A stretch of DNA of 64,000 nucleotides from NCBI RefSeq assembly GCF_900465315.1, contig NZ_UBIX01000014.1; one strand, given 5' to 3'. This document shows, one piece after another, positions 1 to 8,647 of the stretch. Position 1 is the first letter of the stretch, and each line of letters opens with the position of its first letter. The translations under genes and the position numbers were made by a program. The stretch comes from Asaia bogorensis_B (GTDB lineage Bacteria; Pseudomonadota; Alphaproteobacteria; Acetobacterales; Acetobacteraceae). Below the pieces are notes generated by a model. It made no database searches. It was given only the letters and a program-made list of their open reading frames with translations, and had not been told where the DNA came from.

Positions 1-468
1 CACGAGCCCGGCCTGCCAGTCATGGGTCATGACAACGTCTGGCTGCCAGTTTGCGAGGCAACCCTGCGCAATGCAGGCTGCCACGCGGGAAAGCACCGCG
101 AAGCGCATGTCGTTGTCAGGCCAGTCTCGCCCGTCAGGCCCCAGATAGGGACCGCCTATGCGGTCATAGAGGTCACTCGACTCAATCGCGTAGAGATGAT
201 GCCCGTGGGCCATTCCTTCCCACAGGGTAACCCGATAGCCAAGCATGTCATGAAATACATAGACCTGCGTTCTCTGGGTCAGGGCTTTCATGACGGCCGG
301 ATAACCGGGAAGGATGGTGCGGGTGCGCACCCCATGATGACGCAGGGCTATTGGCAACGAAGCGGCGACGTCCCCCAGCCCGCCCGTTTTGACAAAGGGA
401 AACATTTCCGCCGTCACGGAAAGCAGCTGCAAATCCGTCGGAAGCGCAACGATCTGGTCTGAGGGCAT
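1..468 (-). CDS. glgA: Glycogen synthase GlgA, N-terminal part (runs off the window edge)
   Basis: Partial gene: the first 156 codons are present and the reading frame stays open to base 1. Residues 27-33 read KTGGLGD, the ADP-glucose-binding loop of GT5 bacterial glycogen/starch synthases, and HDWQAG at 149-154 is the next conserved block of the family. The enzyme elongates alpha-1,4-glucan from ADP-glucose in the cytoplasm. The ATG at 468 is chosen because the N-terminus then precedes the GT5 domain by about 15 residues. It is divergent from glgX, with about 200 bp between them, so synthesis and debranching genes share a control region. A full GlgA is near 480 residues, so roughly two thirds lies outside the window. 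Confidence 0.93.
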   Translation of the reverse strand, partial: MPSDQIVALPTDLQLLSVTAEMFPFVKTGGLGDVAASLPIALRHHGVRTRTILPGYPAVMKALTQRTQVYVFHDMLGYRVTLWEGMAHGHHLYAIESSDLYDRIGGPYLGPDGRDWPDNDMRFAVLSRVAACIAQGCLANWQPDVVMTHDWQAGLV

Positions 469-669
469 GGCGGGCCTCGTTTTAGGAATCGGAAAAGAAA
501 TTGCAGAGCCTTTTAGGATGCTAATACTTATGAAACGCTTCGCATCTGAAATCGTTAATCGCTCGCGTTTATGTTATCAGCCCTTTCCTGTTTCGTAGCG
601 TTAGGCCCCTCGAACCCGGTTGCAGATAGGAAACACGCCAGTCTGTCGGGTCAGGATGGAAAGAAACTC

Positions 670-2802
670 ATGAGTGATTCTTTTGCGAAACGCCTGAAAG
701 AAGGAAGCCCGGCCGAGAGAGGCGCCGTCTATGACGGGAAGGGCGTCAATTTTGCAGTATTCTCCGCCAATGCCGAGGCGGTTGAGATCTGTCTGTTCGA
801 TCAGAACGGCGAGAAGGAGACCGACCGGATCCGTCTCCCGGAATATACGGACCAGGTATTTCATGGCTGGGTGCCCGACCTTCGTCCGGGGCAGCTCTAC
901 GGGCTGCGTGTTCATGGCCCTTACGAGCCCGATGCAGGGCATCGTTTCAATCCGAACAAGCTTCTGCTTGACCCTTATGCCCGTGAGCATTTTGGGGAGA
1001 TCGAGTGGAATCCCGCGCTCTTCGGCTATCAGATTGGCCATGCCGATAAGGATCTGAGCTTTGACGAGCGCGACAGCGCAGCATTCATTCCGAAATGCGT
1101 GATTACCGATCCTACGGCGCAAAACCTGCGTCCTTTGGGCACGCGTTGGTCCGAGACGGTGGTTTATGAGACTCACGTCCGAGGTTACACCCTTAATCAT
1201 CCCCGGGTTCCGCGTCGCCTTCGGGGCACTTATGCAGGGCTGGCAAACCGCCATGTGATCGAGCATCTGAAATCGCTTGGCATCACCACGATTGAGTTGC
1301 TGCCGATCCAGAGCTTCGTTGCAGACGAGTATCTGGTGAACAAAGGCCTCACAAATTACTGGGGCTATAACACGATCGGCTTCTTCGCTCCCGACACGCG
1401 CTATGCTGCAGATCAGGATGATGCCCTGACCGAAGTGCGCCGCATGGTCGCCGCCTATCATGAGGCGGGCATCGAGGTGGTCATGGATGTGGTTTACAAC
1501 CACACGGCAGAAGGGAATGAACTCGGTCCGACCCTCTCCTTCAAGGGCCTCGACAACGCGACCTATTACAGGCTTATGCCTGACAACAAGAGATTTTATA
1601 TTAACGATACCGGTACAGGAAATACGTTCAACCTGACAAAAACTGCCTCATTGCAGTTCGTTGTTGATAGTCTGCGCTACTGGGCCAATGAGATTGGTGT
1701 AGATGGCTTCCGCTTCGATCTCGGCACTATCCTCGCGCGCGAGGTCGACGGGTTCGATAGCCAGTCGGGCTTCCTGCGCATCTGCCAGCAGGATCCGACC
1801 CTTACCCATCTCAAAATGATTGCCGAGCCTTGGGATATTGGACCCGGTGGGTATCAGGTTGGACAGTTTCCGCCCGGATGGGCTGAATGGAATGACAAAT
1901 TCCGCGATACCGTGCGCGACTTCTGGCGTGGCGAGGCCAAGGCCGATGTATTGGCGCCGCGCCTGCTTGGCAGCCCTGACCTGTTCAATCATCTGGGCCG
2001 TCAGGCCTGGGCCAGCGTAAATTTCCTAACGGCTCATGATGGTTTCACGCTATGGGATAGCGTCTCGTATAATGAAAAGCATAACGAGGCGAACGGCGAG
2101 GATGGCAAGGACGGTACGTCGGACAACCGGTCATGTAATTACGGTGTGGAAGGTGAGACGGACGACGCTGCCATCAACGAAGTACGTTGGCGCCAATGCC
2201 GCAACATGATGGCCACGCTTGCGTTTTCCCAAGGCACGCCCATGATCGTCGCCGGTGACGAATTCGGTAGAACCCAGGGCGGCAACAACAATGCCTACTG
2301 CCAGAATAACGATATCTCCTGGGTTGACTGGCGTATCAGTGAAGGGGGCGCACGCCTCTCCAAATTCACAACACGCCTTCTCGCACTGCGTCGTCGCTTC
2401 CCGATCCTGCGTCGCGCTCGCTTTCTGACCGAGGCCTATAATCCTGAACTGGATGTGAAAGAACTGACGTGGGTGAGCGCGTCAGGTGGCGACATGCAGC
2501 AGGATGAATGGTCGCTGGCGCAGTGCTTTGGGCTCATGCTTGACGGCCGGGCCCAGCCCAGCGGTATCATGCGTCGCGGTGCCGATGCCACGCTTCTGCT
2601 CATTCTCAACAGTTGGCACGATGTCGTGGAATTCACGCTGCCCAAGGCAGAAGGTGATGAGTGGAAGCTGCTGCTGGATACCAACCGGCCAGATGATGGC
2701 GAGGCGCTGGAATCCGAATTGTTTGCACAGGAGCAGGTTTATACAGTGACAGGGCGTTCGGTGCTTCTTTTTGAACTGATCACCAAGTCTGAGGCCAACT
2801 AA
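670..2802 (+). CDS. glgX: Glycogen debranching enzyme GlgX (GH13 isoamylase type)
   Basis: 710 residues, the usual size for GlgX. It hydrolyses alpha-1,6 branch points of limit-dextrin-type glycogen. An N-terminal CBM48-like segment (about 15-110) is followed by the GH13 barrel. The four GH13 regions are visible: DVVYNHT near 273, FRFDL near 346 (catalytic Asp), AEPWD near 385 (acid/base Glu) and AHDG near 455. The ATG at 670 is preferred over the ATG at 571 because GGAAAG lies just upstream and the extra 33 residues do not resemble the family. It is divergent from glgA. No trehalose or maltodextrin genes accompany it here. Confidence 0.95.
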   Translation: MSDSFAKRLKEGSPAERGAVYDGKGVNFAVFSANAEAVEICLFDQNGEKETDRIRLPEYTDQVFHGWVPDLRPGQLYGLRVHGPYEPDAGHRFNPNKLLLDPYAREHFGEIEWNPALFGYQIGHADKDLSFDERDSAAFIPKCVITDPTAQNLRPLGTRWSETVVYETHVRGYTLNHPRVPRRLRGTYAGLANRHVIEHLKSLGITTIELLPIQSFVADEYLVNKGLTNYWGYNTIGFFAPDTRYAADQDDALTEVRRMVAAYHEAGIEVVMDVVYNHTAEGNELGPTLSFKGLDNATYYRLMPDNKRFYINDTGTGNTFNLTKTASLQFVVDSLRYWANEIGVDGFRFDLGTILAREVDGFDSQSGFLRICQQDPTLTHLKMIAEPWDIGPGGYQVGQFPPGWAEWNDKFRDTVRDFWRGEAKADVLAPRLLGSPDLFNHLGRQAWASVNFLTAHDGFTLWDSVSYNEKHNEANGEDGKDGTSDNRSCNYGVEGETDDAAINEVRWRQCRNMMATLAFSQGTPMIVAGDEFGRTQGGNNNAYCQNNDISWVDWRISEGGARLSKFTTRLLALRRRFPILRRARFLTEAYNPELDVKELTWVSASGGDMQQDEWSLAQCFGLMLDGRAQPSGIMRRGADATLLLILNSWHDVVEFTLPKAEGDEWKLLLDTNRPDDGEALESELFAQEQVYTVTGRSVLLFELITKSEAN

Positions 2803-2827
2803 TCCTCTCTCTCCAGGCCCAACGATC

Positions 2828-2910
2828 GACGATGAGCACCGCACTTTACGCGTCCAGCTCATCGTCAGCAGGCTGCCTGATCCGGCCGGGATCTTCCCAC
2901 GGTCCCGGCC
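2828..2910. terminator. Two tandem hairpins between convergent glgX and the Lrp-type gene
   Basis: Two perfect inverted repeats lie in the convergent gap. GACGATGAGC (2828-2837) pairs with GCTCATCGTC (2857-2866), and GGCCGGGA (2884-2891) pairs with TCCCGGCC (2903-2910), the latter followed by TTT. They probably act as a bidirectional terminator. The short T run makes intrinsic termination plausible but not certain. Confidence 0.5.
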
Positions 2911-2959
2911 TTTGCCCAGCGTCCTTCGGGTCGATGATTGCCTTTAGGGTGCCGTAGCA

Positions 2960-3409
2960 TCACACAGGCATGTCACGGTTGTCGGCGATAGCCTCCATAG
3001 AGAGATAAGAGGTGACGGTGTCCAACTCCACCTTACTGATGAGCATCTGATAGATACGGTCGAACGCGTTCATGTCCTTGGCGACGACCTTGAGCATGTA
3101 GTCGTAATCACCCGCCAGACGGTGGAAATCCACGATGTTAGGTATGGCCAGAACGGCCTCGCGAAACTGGCTCAGCCATTCGCGTGAATGGTAGCGTGTG
3201 CGTACCATCACGAATACCGTCACACCCAGCCCTATGGCCGTTTGCGACAGCCGGACGGTCTCCCCCTCGATCACACCGCTGGCTCTGAGCGCATTCAGAC
3301 GGCGCCAGCAGGCATTCTGCGACAACCCGACTTTCTCGGCCAGTCCCCGCTGGGAAAGCGATGAATCCTGTTGCAGGGCTCGGACGATAGCGCGGTCTAT
3401 TTGATCCAT
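2960..3409 (-). CDS. Lrp/AsnC-family transcriptional regulator
   Basis: 149 residues, typical Lrp/AsnC size. The N-terminal helix-turn-helix (residues 1-60) carries the family pattern LSQRGLAEKVGLSQNACWRR, and a C-terminal RAM/AsnC ligand-binding domain (about 65-145) contains the AGDYDYML core. Such proteins bind an amino acid and control nearby amino acid genes. It is divergently transcribed from the class V PLP enzyme with a 119-bp gap, so that enzyme is the likely target. A short palindrome, GCAGAATCTGC at 3446-3456, could be part of its operator. The ligand cannot be read from sequence. Confidence 0.9.
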   Translation of the reverse strand: MDQIDRAIVRALQQDSSLSQRGLAEKVGLSQNACWRRLNALRASGVIEGETVRLSQTAIGLGVTVFVMVRTRYHSREWLSQFREAVLAIPNIVDFHRLAGDYDYMLKVVAKDMNAFDRIYQMLISKVELDTVTSYLSMEAIADNRDMPV

Positions 3410-3528
3410 GAAATTGAGAAAAACAGATCACCTGATAGAAAGAAAGCAGAATCTGCGATGAAATAGGGTGAGTTTTCTACCATTCCATCGCTCTATCCTG
3501 TGCTCATCCGATCACAGGAGCCTTTACC

Positions 3529-4986
3529 ATGCTGAACCCCGATACCTGCCTCGATGATTTTGCCAGTTCGCTAAAGGGCGAAGAGGGGCTGGCAGGGCTT
3601 CGCAAAGGGGTCATTGGTGAGGGCGTGCCTGTGCCGGGGCCCTTTGGCGATCATCCGCTGCTTTATGCCGATTACGTGGCCTCGGGGCGCGCGCTTCAGC
3701 AGGTTGAAAGCTTCGTCCTCACGCAGGTTCTGCCCTACTACGCCAATAGTCATACCCAGGCGTCCTATTGCGGGCGCATGATGACAAGGCTGCGTGCCTC
3801 GGCGCGCGCTCATATCGCCCGGCTCTGCAAGGCAACGGAGGCATACAGCGTTGTTTTCACCGGCTCAGGTGCGACGTCAGGCATCAACCGTCTCGTCAGC
3901 CTTATGGGTGTTACACAGGCTGTCGCTGAAGGCAGAAAGCCGCTCGTTCTGATCGGGCCTTACGAGCATCACTCCAACATTCTGCCGTGGCGCGAGAGCG
4001 GGGCGGAAATCATCGAGATTGGCGAGGCCGTGCAGGGTGGGCCTGATGTGGCAGAACTCACCTGCGTCCTGGAAGCCCTCACCCCGGGTCGGCTGGTGGT
4101 GGCGGCCTTTTCCGCAGCCTCGAATGTGACTGGCATCCTGACCGATGTCGCGGCCATCACGACCCTGCTCAATGCGCATGGCGCGCGTTCGGTCTGGGAC
4201 TATGCGGGCGGTGGGCCGTATCTCACCATCGATATGGCAGCGGGAACGCCTGCCCAGATCGATGCGGTGGTCGTATCACCCCACAAATTCATCGGCGGAC
4301 CCGGCGCTTCGGGCGTGATGATCGTTCGTGATGCTGCTGTGGCCATCACACGCCCGAGCCTGCCGGGTGGTGGAACGGTTCGTTTTGTCTCGCCCTGGGG
4401 GCATGATTACTCCGATCGCGTGAGCGACCGTGAGGAAGCGGGCACACCCAATGTGGTGGGCGATATCCGTGCGGCGCTAGCATTTTTGGTGAAGGACGCC
4501 ATCGGTCAGGATTTCATGGATGAACGTCATGCCGAACTGCGCGCGCGGGCGTTGAAGGCCTGGGGCGAGGTGGCAGAGATCGAACTGATCGGCGCCTCAG
4601 CCGACAAGCCGGCTTTGCCCATTTTCTCCATGCGCATCCGCGATCATCAGCGCGGCGGTCATATCCATCAGCAGCTTTTCACCCGCTTGTTGTCCGATTG
4701 CTACGGTATTCAGGCTCGTGGCGGCTGTGCCTGCGCCGGGCCCTATGCGCATCGACTGCTGTCCATCGATGAGCCTGCCTCGGCAATCCTGCGCCGCGAG
4801 ATCCTGTCGGGTCACGAAATCGAAAAGCCCGGCTGGACCCGGCTGAACTTCAGCGTTCTGATGAGTGACGAGAAGGTGGATCGGGTCATCAACGCAGTGG
4901 CGACGCTTGCGCGACAGCCATACCCGATGGCCGATATCTATCGCTGTGATGAGCAGACAGCCCGCTTCGAAGCGCTCTCAGCCTGA
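3529..4986 (+). CDS. Class V aminotransferase-fold PLP enzyme (cysteine desulfurase-like)
   Basis: 485 residues. The PLP lysine is K253 in SPHKFIGGPGASG, the SufS/NifS-type Schiff-base motif, preceded by a conserved WDYAGGGPY block. A cysteine-rich segment, RGGCACAGPYAHR, sits where the desulfurase active-site Cys loop would be, so a desulfurase or selenocysteine-lyase-like reaction is possible. Other class V members (kynureninase-like, aminotransferases) cannot be excluded. No iron-sulfur assembly genes are nearby. The divergent Lrp-type gene argues for a role in amino acid catabolism. The start follows AGGAGCC about 10 bases upstream. Confidence 0.8.
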   Translation: MLNPDTCLDDFASSLKGEEGLAGLRKGVIGEGVPVPGPFGDHPLLYADYVASGRALQQVESFVLTQVLPYYANSHTQASYCGRMMTRLRASARAHIARLCKATEAYSVVFTGSGATSGINRLVSLMGVTQAVAEGRKPLVLIGPYEHHSNILPWRESGAEIIEIGEAVQGGPDVAELTCVLEALTPGRLVVAAFSAASNVTGILTDVAAITTLLNAHGARSVWDYAGGGPYLTIDMAAGTPAQIDAVVVSPHKFIGGPGASGVMIVRDAAVAITRPSLPGGGTVRFVSPWGHDYSDRVSDREEAGTPNVVGDIRAALAFLVKDAIGQDFMDERHAELRARALKAWGEVAEIELIGASADKPALPIFSMRIRDHQRGGHIHQQLFTRLLSDCYGIQARGGCACAGPYAHRLLSIDEPASAILRREILSGHEIEKPGWTRLNFSVLMSDEKVDRVINAVATLARQPYPMADIYRCDEQTARFEALSA

Positions 4987-5065
4987 AGGGCAACCTCTGC
5001 GGGGGCGCATAAGGCAAACCCTGTGTTCCGCCAGGCTCTGGCCCGGCGGGATGGTCGTCAGGATA

Positions 5066-5500
5066 TCAGGCGTCCTCTTCGGTCTCGTTCTGGGCAATCT
5101 GAAAGGCCCCGGCATTGAGCTTCGAGGCGGCATGGTGCCCCAGCGATACCGCGCCAAGGCAGAGCACGGCTGAAAGAATGATGTTGAGCATGGCGCGGCC
5201 CCATGCATCGGCACGCATCAGATCCAGTGTCTGGAGGCTGAATGACGAGAAGGTGGTGTACCCTCCGCAAATCCCGACCATGACAAAGAGCCGCATGTTT
5301 TCCGAAACCGGAAAGCGGCCATGGGCGAGCGTCAGCGTACCGAAAAAGCCGATGACGAACGACCCAACCGTATTGATGGCCAGGATCGTACCCCACGGCA
5401 TGGAGCGGCTATAGGGCGCGGTCGCGACAGAGACGAGATAGCGCCCCAGCGTGCCAAGGGCCCCGCCGAGCATGACGAAAAGACAGGCGGTGAAGGACAT
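5066..5500 (-). CDS. crcB: Fluoride ion channel FluC/CrcB
   Basis: 144 residues with four hydrophobic segments. The family signatures are all present: GGALGTLGRY near the N-terminus, NTVGSFVIGF in segment two, and GICGGYTTFSSFS, which holds the Phe box and TTFS turn lining the pore. It exports fluoride as an antiparallel dimer in the inner membrane. It lies 62 bp downstream of the GH32 gene in the same direction. I looked for a crcB-motif fluoride riboswitch in that gap and did not find a convincing one. Confidence 0.93.
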   Translation of the reverse strand: MSFTACLFVMLGGALGTLGRYLVSVATAPYSRSMPWGTILAINTVGSFVIGFFGTLTLAHGRFPVSENMRLFVMVGICGGYTTFSSFSLQTLDLMRADAWGRAMLNIILSAVLCLGAVSLGHHAASKLNAGAFQIAQNETEEDA

Positions 5501-5562
5501 GAGGGGGAATAGCTCCGGTCTGGTTCGTCGGGATCACCGCCTTATCATAGGGTGGCCGAGGC

Positions 5563-7266
5563 TTACAGGGCTGTCTCGCGCGGCATGACCTTCCTGAGCC
5601 GGTACAGGCCCAGCGTCTCGATGCTTGCCCCTGCACCCGTCGCCTCAAGCTTGAGGAAGCTGAGCGGGTTGGCTGGAAAGAGCAGTGCGGTTCCCACAGA
5701 AAGGCCACCATTGGCGAAGACCTCAAGTGTGCAGGCATCAAGCACCAGACGTATGTCGAAATGGCGGTCATCGGCATTGAGAGGGGTCGAGAACTGCCCG
5801 GTAAAGAAAGGCTGCTTGAAACCGTTGAGATCGGCCCGGTCAATCCAGAGCTGACCGCTGAAGGCGTCAAAACCGATGGTCAGGTTCTCGCCCATATCAT
5901 TGCCGAACACGATAACGAACCGACCTGTGCGCCCCTTGTCCCCCAGCGGCAGATTAGGGGGCATCTGGTCAACGGTCGCGCTCAGGACCAGTTCGAGCGC
6001 CACGCCTTGCGGGAGGGGCACCGAGGCACTGGCACCGGCGGCCAGACGCTGACAGGTGAAACCGATGGGTGCTTCACGCAGGGTTTCGAGCCCTCTCGGG
6101 GCCTGGGCGAGGCGCAGCCAGCCGGCTGAATCATGGCGCAGTGTCATGAGCCGGGGCAGGGTCATGCAGCCGCGCCAGCTTTGTGTCGGGAGTTCCTGAC
6201 AGTACTGCCAGTTGCCCAGCCAGGCGATGGAGACGGCCTGCTTGCCCGGCATGTTCTGGTAACATTGAAGGGCATAGGCATCCTTGGCGAAATCCGTCAG
6301 CCCGATCACGGTGTCATCGGGGGTGAAGCGACTGCCATCGAAGCTGCCAACGAAATACTGGGTGATGCTGCCCCCCGTCGGCCCGCCGGGATTGACCGAG
6401 ATGAACAGAACCCAGCGCGATCCGCCGCCTTCAACGGAAATCTCGATCAGATTGGGGCATTCATAATCGACGCCATACAGGCCGGACGGACCAAAATCGC
6501 TGAGATGCACCCAGTGCCGGAGGTCGATGGAGGCGTAGAATGCAATCTGATGCAGGCGTGACTTTGCAACCACCATGACCCATTGCCGGGTGGGTTCGTG
6601 AAAGATCACCTGCGGATCACGGAACGAGTTGCTGCCGATATCAAGCACCGGATTCTGGGCGATATCGTGGAAACTCTGTCCCCCGTCCTCACTGATCGCC
6701 AGATACTGCGACTGCTTCTTGGGCGTGGCGCGGGTGTAGAGGGCAACCAGTCCACCTTGCCCCTCCTTGAACAGCCCTGAACTGTTCTGTGCGTCTAGCA
6801 CGGCGCATCCGGTAAAGGCCTCGCCAGCAGGCGTTTCATTGAGCGCAATCGGCTGATCCTGCCATGACAACAGATCCTTGCTCGTCGCATGGCCCCAATG
6901 CACGTGACCGGCATAGGGGGCAAAGGGGTCATATTGATAATAGAGATGAAAAACCGACCCATCATGAATAAGCCCGTTGGGGTCGTTCATGAAACCGCTC
7001 TCGGGTGAGAAATGGATCGTGGGGCGATAGAGGGCATCGCTTTGCGTGCGAATGACCGGATGGGCGGTGGCCCCTGGCTGGTCGGCAGGGGAGGGATGCG
7101 AGGCGTTGGGCTCGGCCTTTCTTTCCTTGTCCGGTGCCTTGGGTGCCGCCACAGGGCCGGGCGCTGCCTGTGCCAGTGCCGTTCCCATCAGGCCACCTCC
7201 GGTCGCGACAAGCGAAGCGAGGGCCCGTCGGCGGCTCAATCCGGGGAAAACGGGACGCTCGGTCAT
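5563..7266 (-). CDS. Exported GH32 fructan hydrolase (levanase/fructanase-like)
   Basis: 567 residues. The N-terminus has a Tat-type signal, SRRRAL followed by a hydrophobic stretch and ALAQA cleavage region (residues 11-34). The GH32 five-blade propeller carries FMNDPNG at 92-98 with nucleophile D95, an FRDPQ motif (transition-state Asp) and YECPNL (acid/base Glu). A C-terminal beta-sandwich follows from about residue 400. It should cleave beta-fructosides such as levan, inulin or sucrose in the periplasm or outside. The ATG at 7266 is chosen over upstream ATGs (7287, 7308) because GAAAGAG precedes it and it gives a normal Tat leader. The exact substrate cannot be predicted. Confidence 0.9.
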   Translation of the reverse strand: MTERPVFPGLSRRRALASLVATGGGLMGTALAQAAPGPVAAPKAPDKERKAEPNASHPSPADQPGATAHPVIRTQSDALYRPTIHFSPESGFMNDPNGLIHDGSVFHLYYQYDPFAPYAGHVHWGHATSKDLLSWQDQPIALNETPAGEAFTGCAVLDAQNSSGLFKEGQGGLVALYTRATPKKQSQYLAISEDGGQSFHDIAQNPVLDIGSNSFRDPQVIFHEPTRQWVMVVAKSRLHQIAFYASIDLRHWVHLSDFGPSGLYGVDYECPNLIEISVEGGGSRWVLFISVNPGGPTGGSITQYFVGSFDGSRFTPDDTVIGLTDFAKDAYALQCYQNMPGKQAVSIAWLGNWQYCQELPTQSWRGCMTLPRLMTLRHDSAGWLRLAQAPRGLETLREAPIGFTCQRLAAGASASVPLPQGVALELVLSATVDQMPPNLPLGDKGRTGRFVIVFGNDMGENLTIGFDAFSGQLWIDRADLNGFKQPFFTGQFSTPLNADDRHFDIRLVLDACTLEVFANGGLSVGTALLFPANPLSFLKLEATGAGASIETLGLYRLRKVMPRETAL

Positions 7267-7576
7267 CAGAACTCTTTCTGTCGGCATTGGAGGAAGGCCG
7301 GGGCGCACCCCGATGGAAAATCAGCATAGGTCAGCGATGGCGCAGCGCCAAACCGGGTCGCTACGCAGTAGCTTGGGTCAGTGCGGTGCCTGCTCACAGA
7401 GGCTCGCGGAGGCTCGCGTTGAGACCGAAAATCACGGAGTGGTGTTCTGCTCACGCAAGAAATCATCGGATTTTGTGAAAGACAGATCTATTTCATGAGA
7501 CGACGTCGTTATATCTAACAGTTCTGTCATGTTCGCGTATCGCTGGAGCATGTCGGGACCTGCAAGGAATGACGAG
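7267..7576. other. Divergent control region between the GH32 and polyol dehydrogenase genes
   Basis: About 310 bp without a convincing gene. It holds a perfect 10-bp palindrome ACGACGTCGT at 7500-7509, close upstream of the polyol operon, which could be an operator. A short duplication of GGCTCGCG occurs near 7395. No RNA gene was recognised. Confidence 0.5.
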
Positions 7577-8614
7577 ATGGCACAGGCACTGGTTCTGGAA
7601 GAGCGTGGCAAACTGTCCCTGCGGGACATTGCCCTTGATGACACGCTTGGCCCTGATGATGTGCGTATTGCCATCCATACGGTCGGGATCTGCGGGAGCG
7701 ATGTGCATTACTATACGCATGGCGCCATCGGGCCATTTGTCGTACGCGAGCCTATGGTGCTCGGGCATGAGGCCTCTGGGACCATCACCGCGCTGGGCAG
7801 CCGGGTTACGGGGCTGAAAATCGGTGATCGTGTGTGCATGGAGCCGGGCATTCCTGACCCGCAATCGCGTGCCTCCCGTCTGGGGCAGTATAATATCGAC
7901 CCTGCCGTGCGCTTCTGGGCAACCCCACCTGTGCATGGTTGCCTGACCGCCTCTGTCGTGCATCCGGCGGCTTACACCTACAAACTGCCTGATCGTGTGA
8001 GCTTTGCTGAAGGGGCGATGGTCGAGCCGCTGGCGGTCGGGGTTCATGCCTGCGTCAAGGCCCGCCTGCAGCCCGGCGACGTCTGTCTGGTTACAGGGGC
8101 AGGGCCGATCGGGATCATGACAGCGCTTGCGGCGCTGGCCTCCGGGGCAAGCCAGGTTTTCATCAGCGATTTCTCGGCCCCCAAACTCGCTATCGCCGGG
8201 GCTTATCCCAATATCACGCCGATCAATCTGGCAGAAGGGAAAGCGGCAGAGCGCATTGCCTTGCATTGTGGCGAGGGCTGGGGGGTTGATGTCACGTTCG
8301 AAGCGAGCGGTTTCGAAAGCGCCTATGACGATGCGATAGCCTGCACGCGCCCCGGTGGCCGTCTCGTTCTGGTCGGCATGCCGCCGCGCAAGGTCGCTTT
8401 CGATATCGTGGCGGCCCAGGCGAAGGAGCTGAGCATGGAGACGATTTTTCGTTACGCCCATGTCTATGATCGCGCGATTGCCCTGATTGCCTCGGGCAGT
8501 ATCGACCTCAAGCCGCTTGTCTCCGGTACTTATCCCTTCGGTGACGCCATCGCCGCCTTTGAGCGTGCGGCAGAGGGGCGCGCCGAGGATGTCAAATTGC
8601 AGATCACGCTCTGA
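7577..8614 (+). CDS. NAD-dependent zinc polyol dehydrogenase (xylitol/sorbitol dehydrogenase family)
   Basis: 345 residues, medium-chain dehydrogenase/reductase. GICGSD near residue 40 and GHE near 65 provide the catalytic zinc site, and GAGPIG near 176 is the Rossmann nucleotide-binding loop. The lobe that normally holds four structural-zinc cysteines reads PDPQSRASRLGQYN, so the structural zinc is missing, as in part of the sorbitol/xylitol dehydrogenase group. It oxidises a polyol at C2 to the ketose. The ATG at 7577 is preferred because AAGGA lies 8 bases upstream and the product then begins MAQALVLE. It heads a unit with an AraC regulator and an SDR. Confidence 0.86.
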   Translation: MAQALVLEERGKLSLRDIALDDTLGPDDVRIAIHTVGICGSDVHYYTHGAIGPFVVREPMVLGHEASGTITALGSRVTGLKIGDRVCMEPGIPDPQSRASRLGQYNIDPAVRFWATPPVHGCLTASVVHPAAYTYKLPDRVSFAEGAMVEPLAVGVHACVKARLQPGDVCLVTGAGPIGIMTALAALASGASQVFISDFSAPKLAIAGAYPNITPINLAEGKAAERIALHCGEGWGVDVTFEASGFESAYDDAIACTRPGGRLVLVGMPPRKVAFDIVAAQAKELSMETIFRYAHVYDRAIALIASGSIDLKPLVSGTYPFGDAIAAFERAAEGRAEDVKLQITL

Positions 8615-8647
8615 CGCGCCGCCATTTCCCCTGAGCGAGACAACAAC

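Noticed and set aside
601..1503. Long antisense reading frame opposite glgX
   Set aside because: It is explained by the codon bias of the real gene on the other strand and resembles no protein family.
5501..5562. Possible fluoride riboswitch upstream of crcB
   Set aside because: The 62-bp gap has GGTGATCC and GGAGCTATTCC pieces that recall the motif, but the outer helix does not pair and the conserved TGATG segment is missing.
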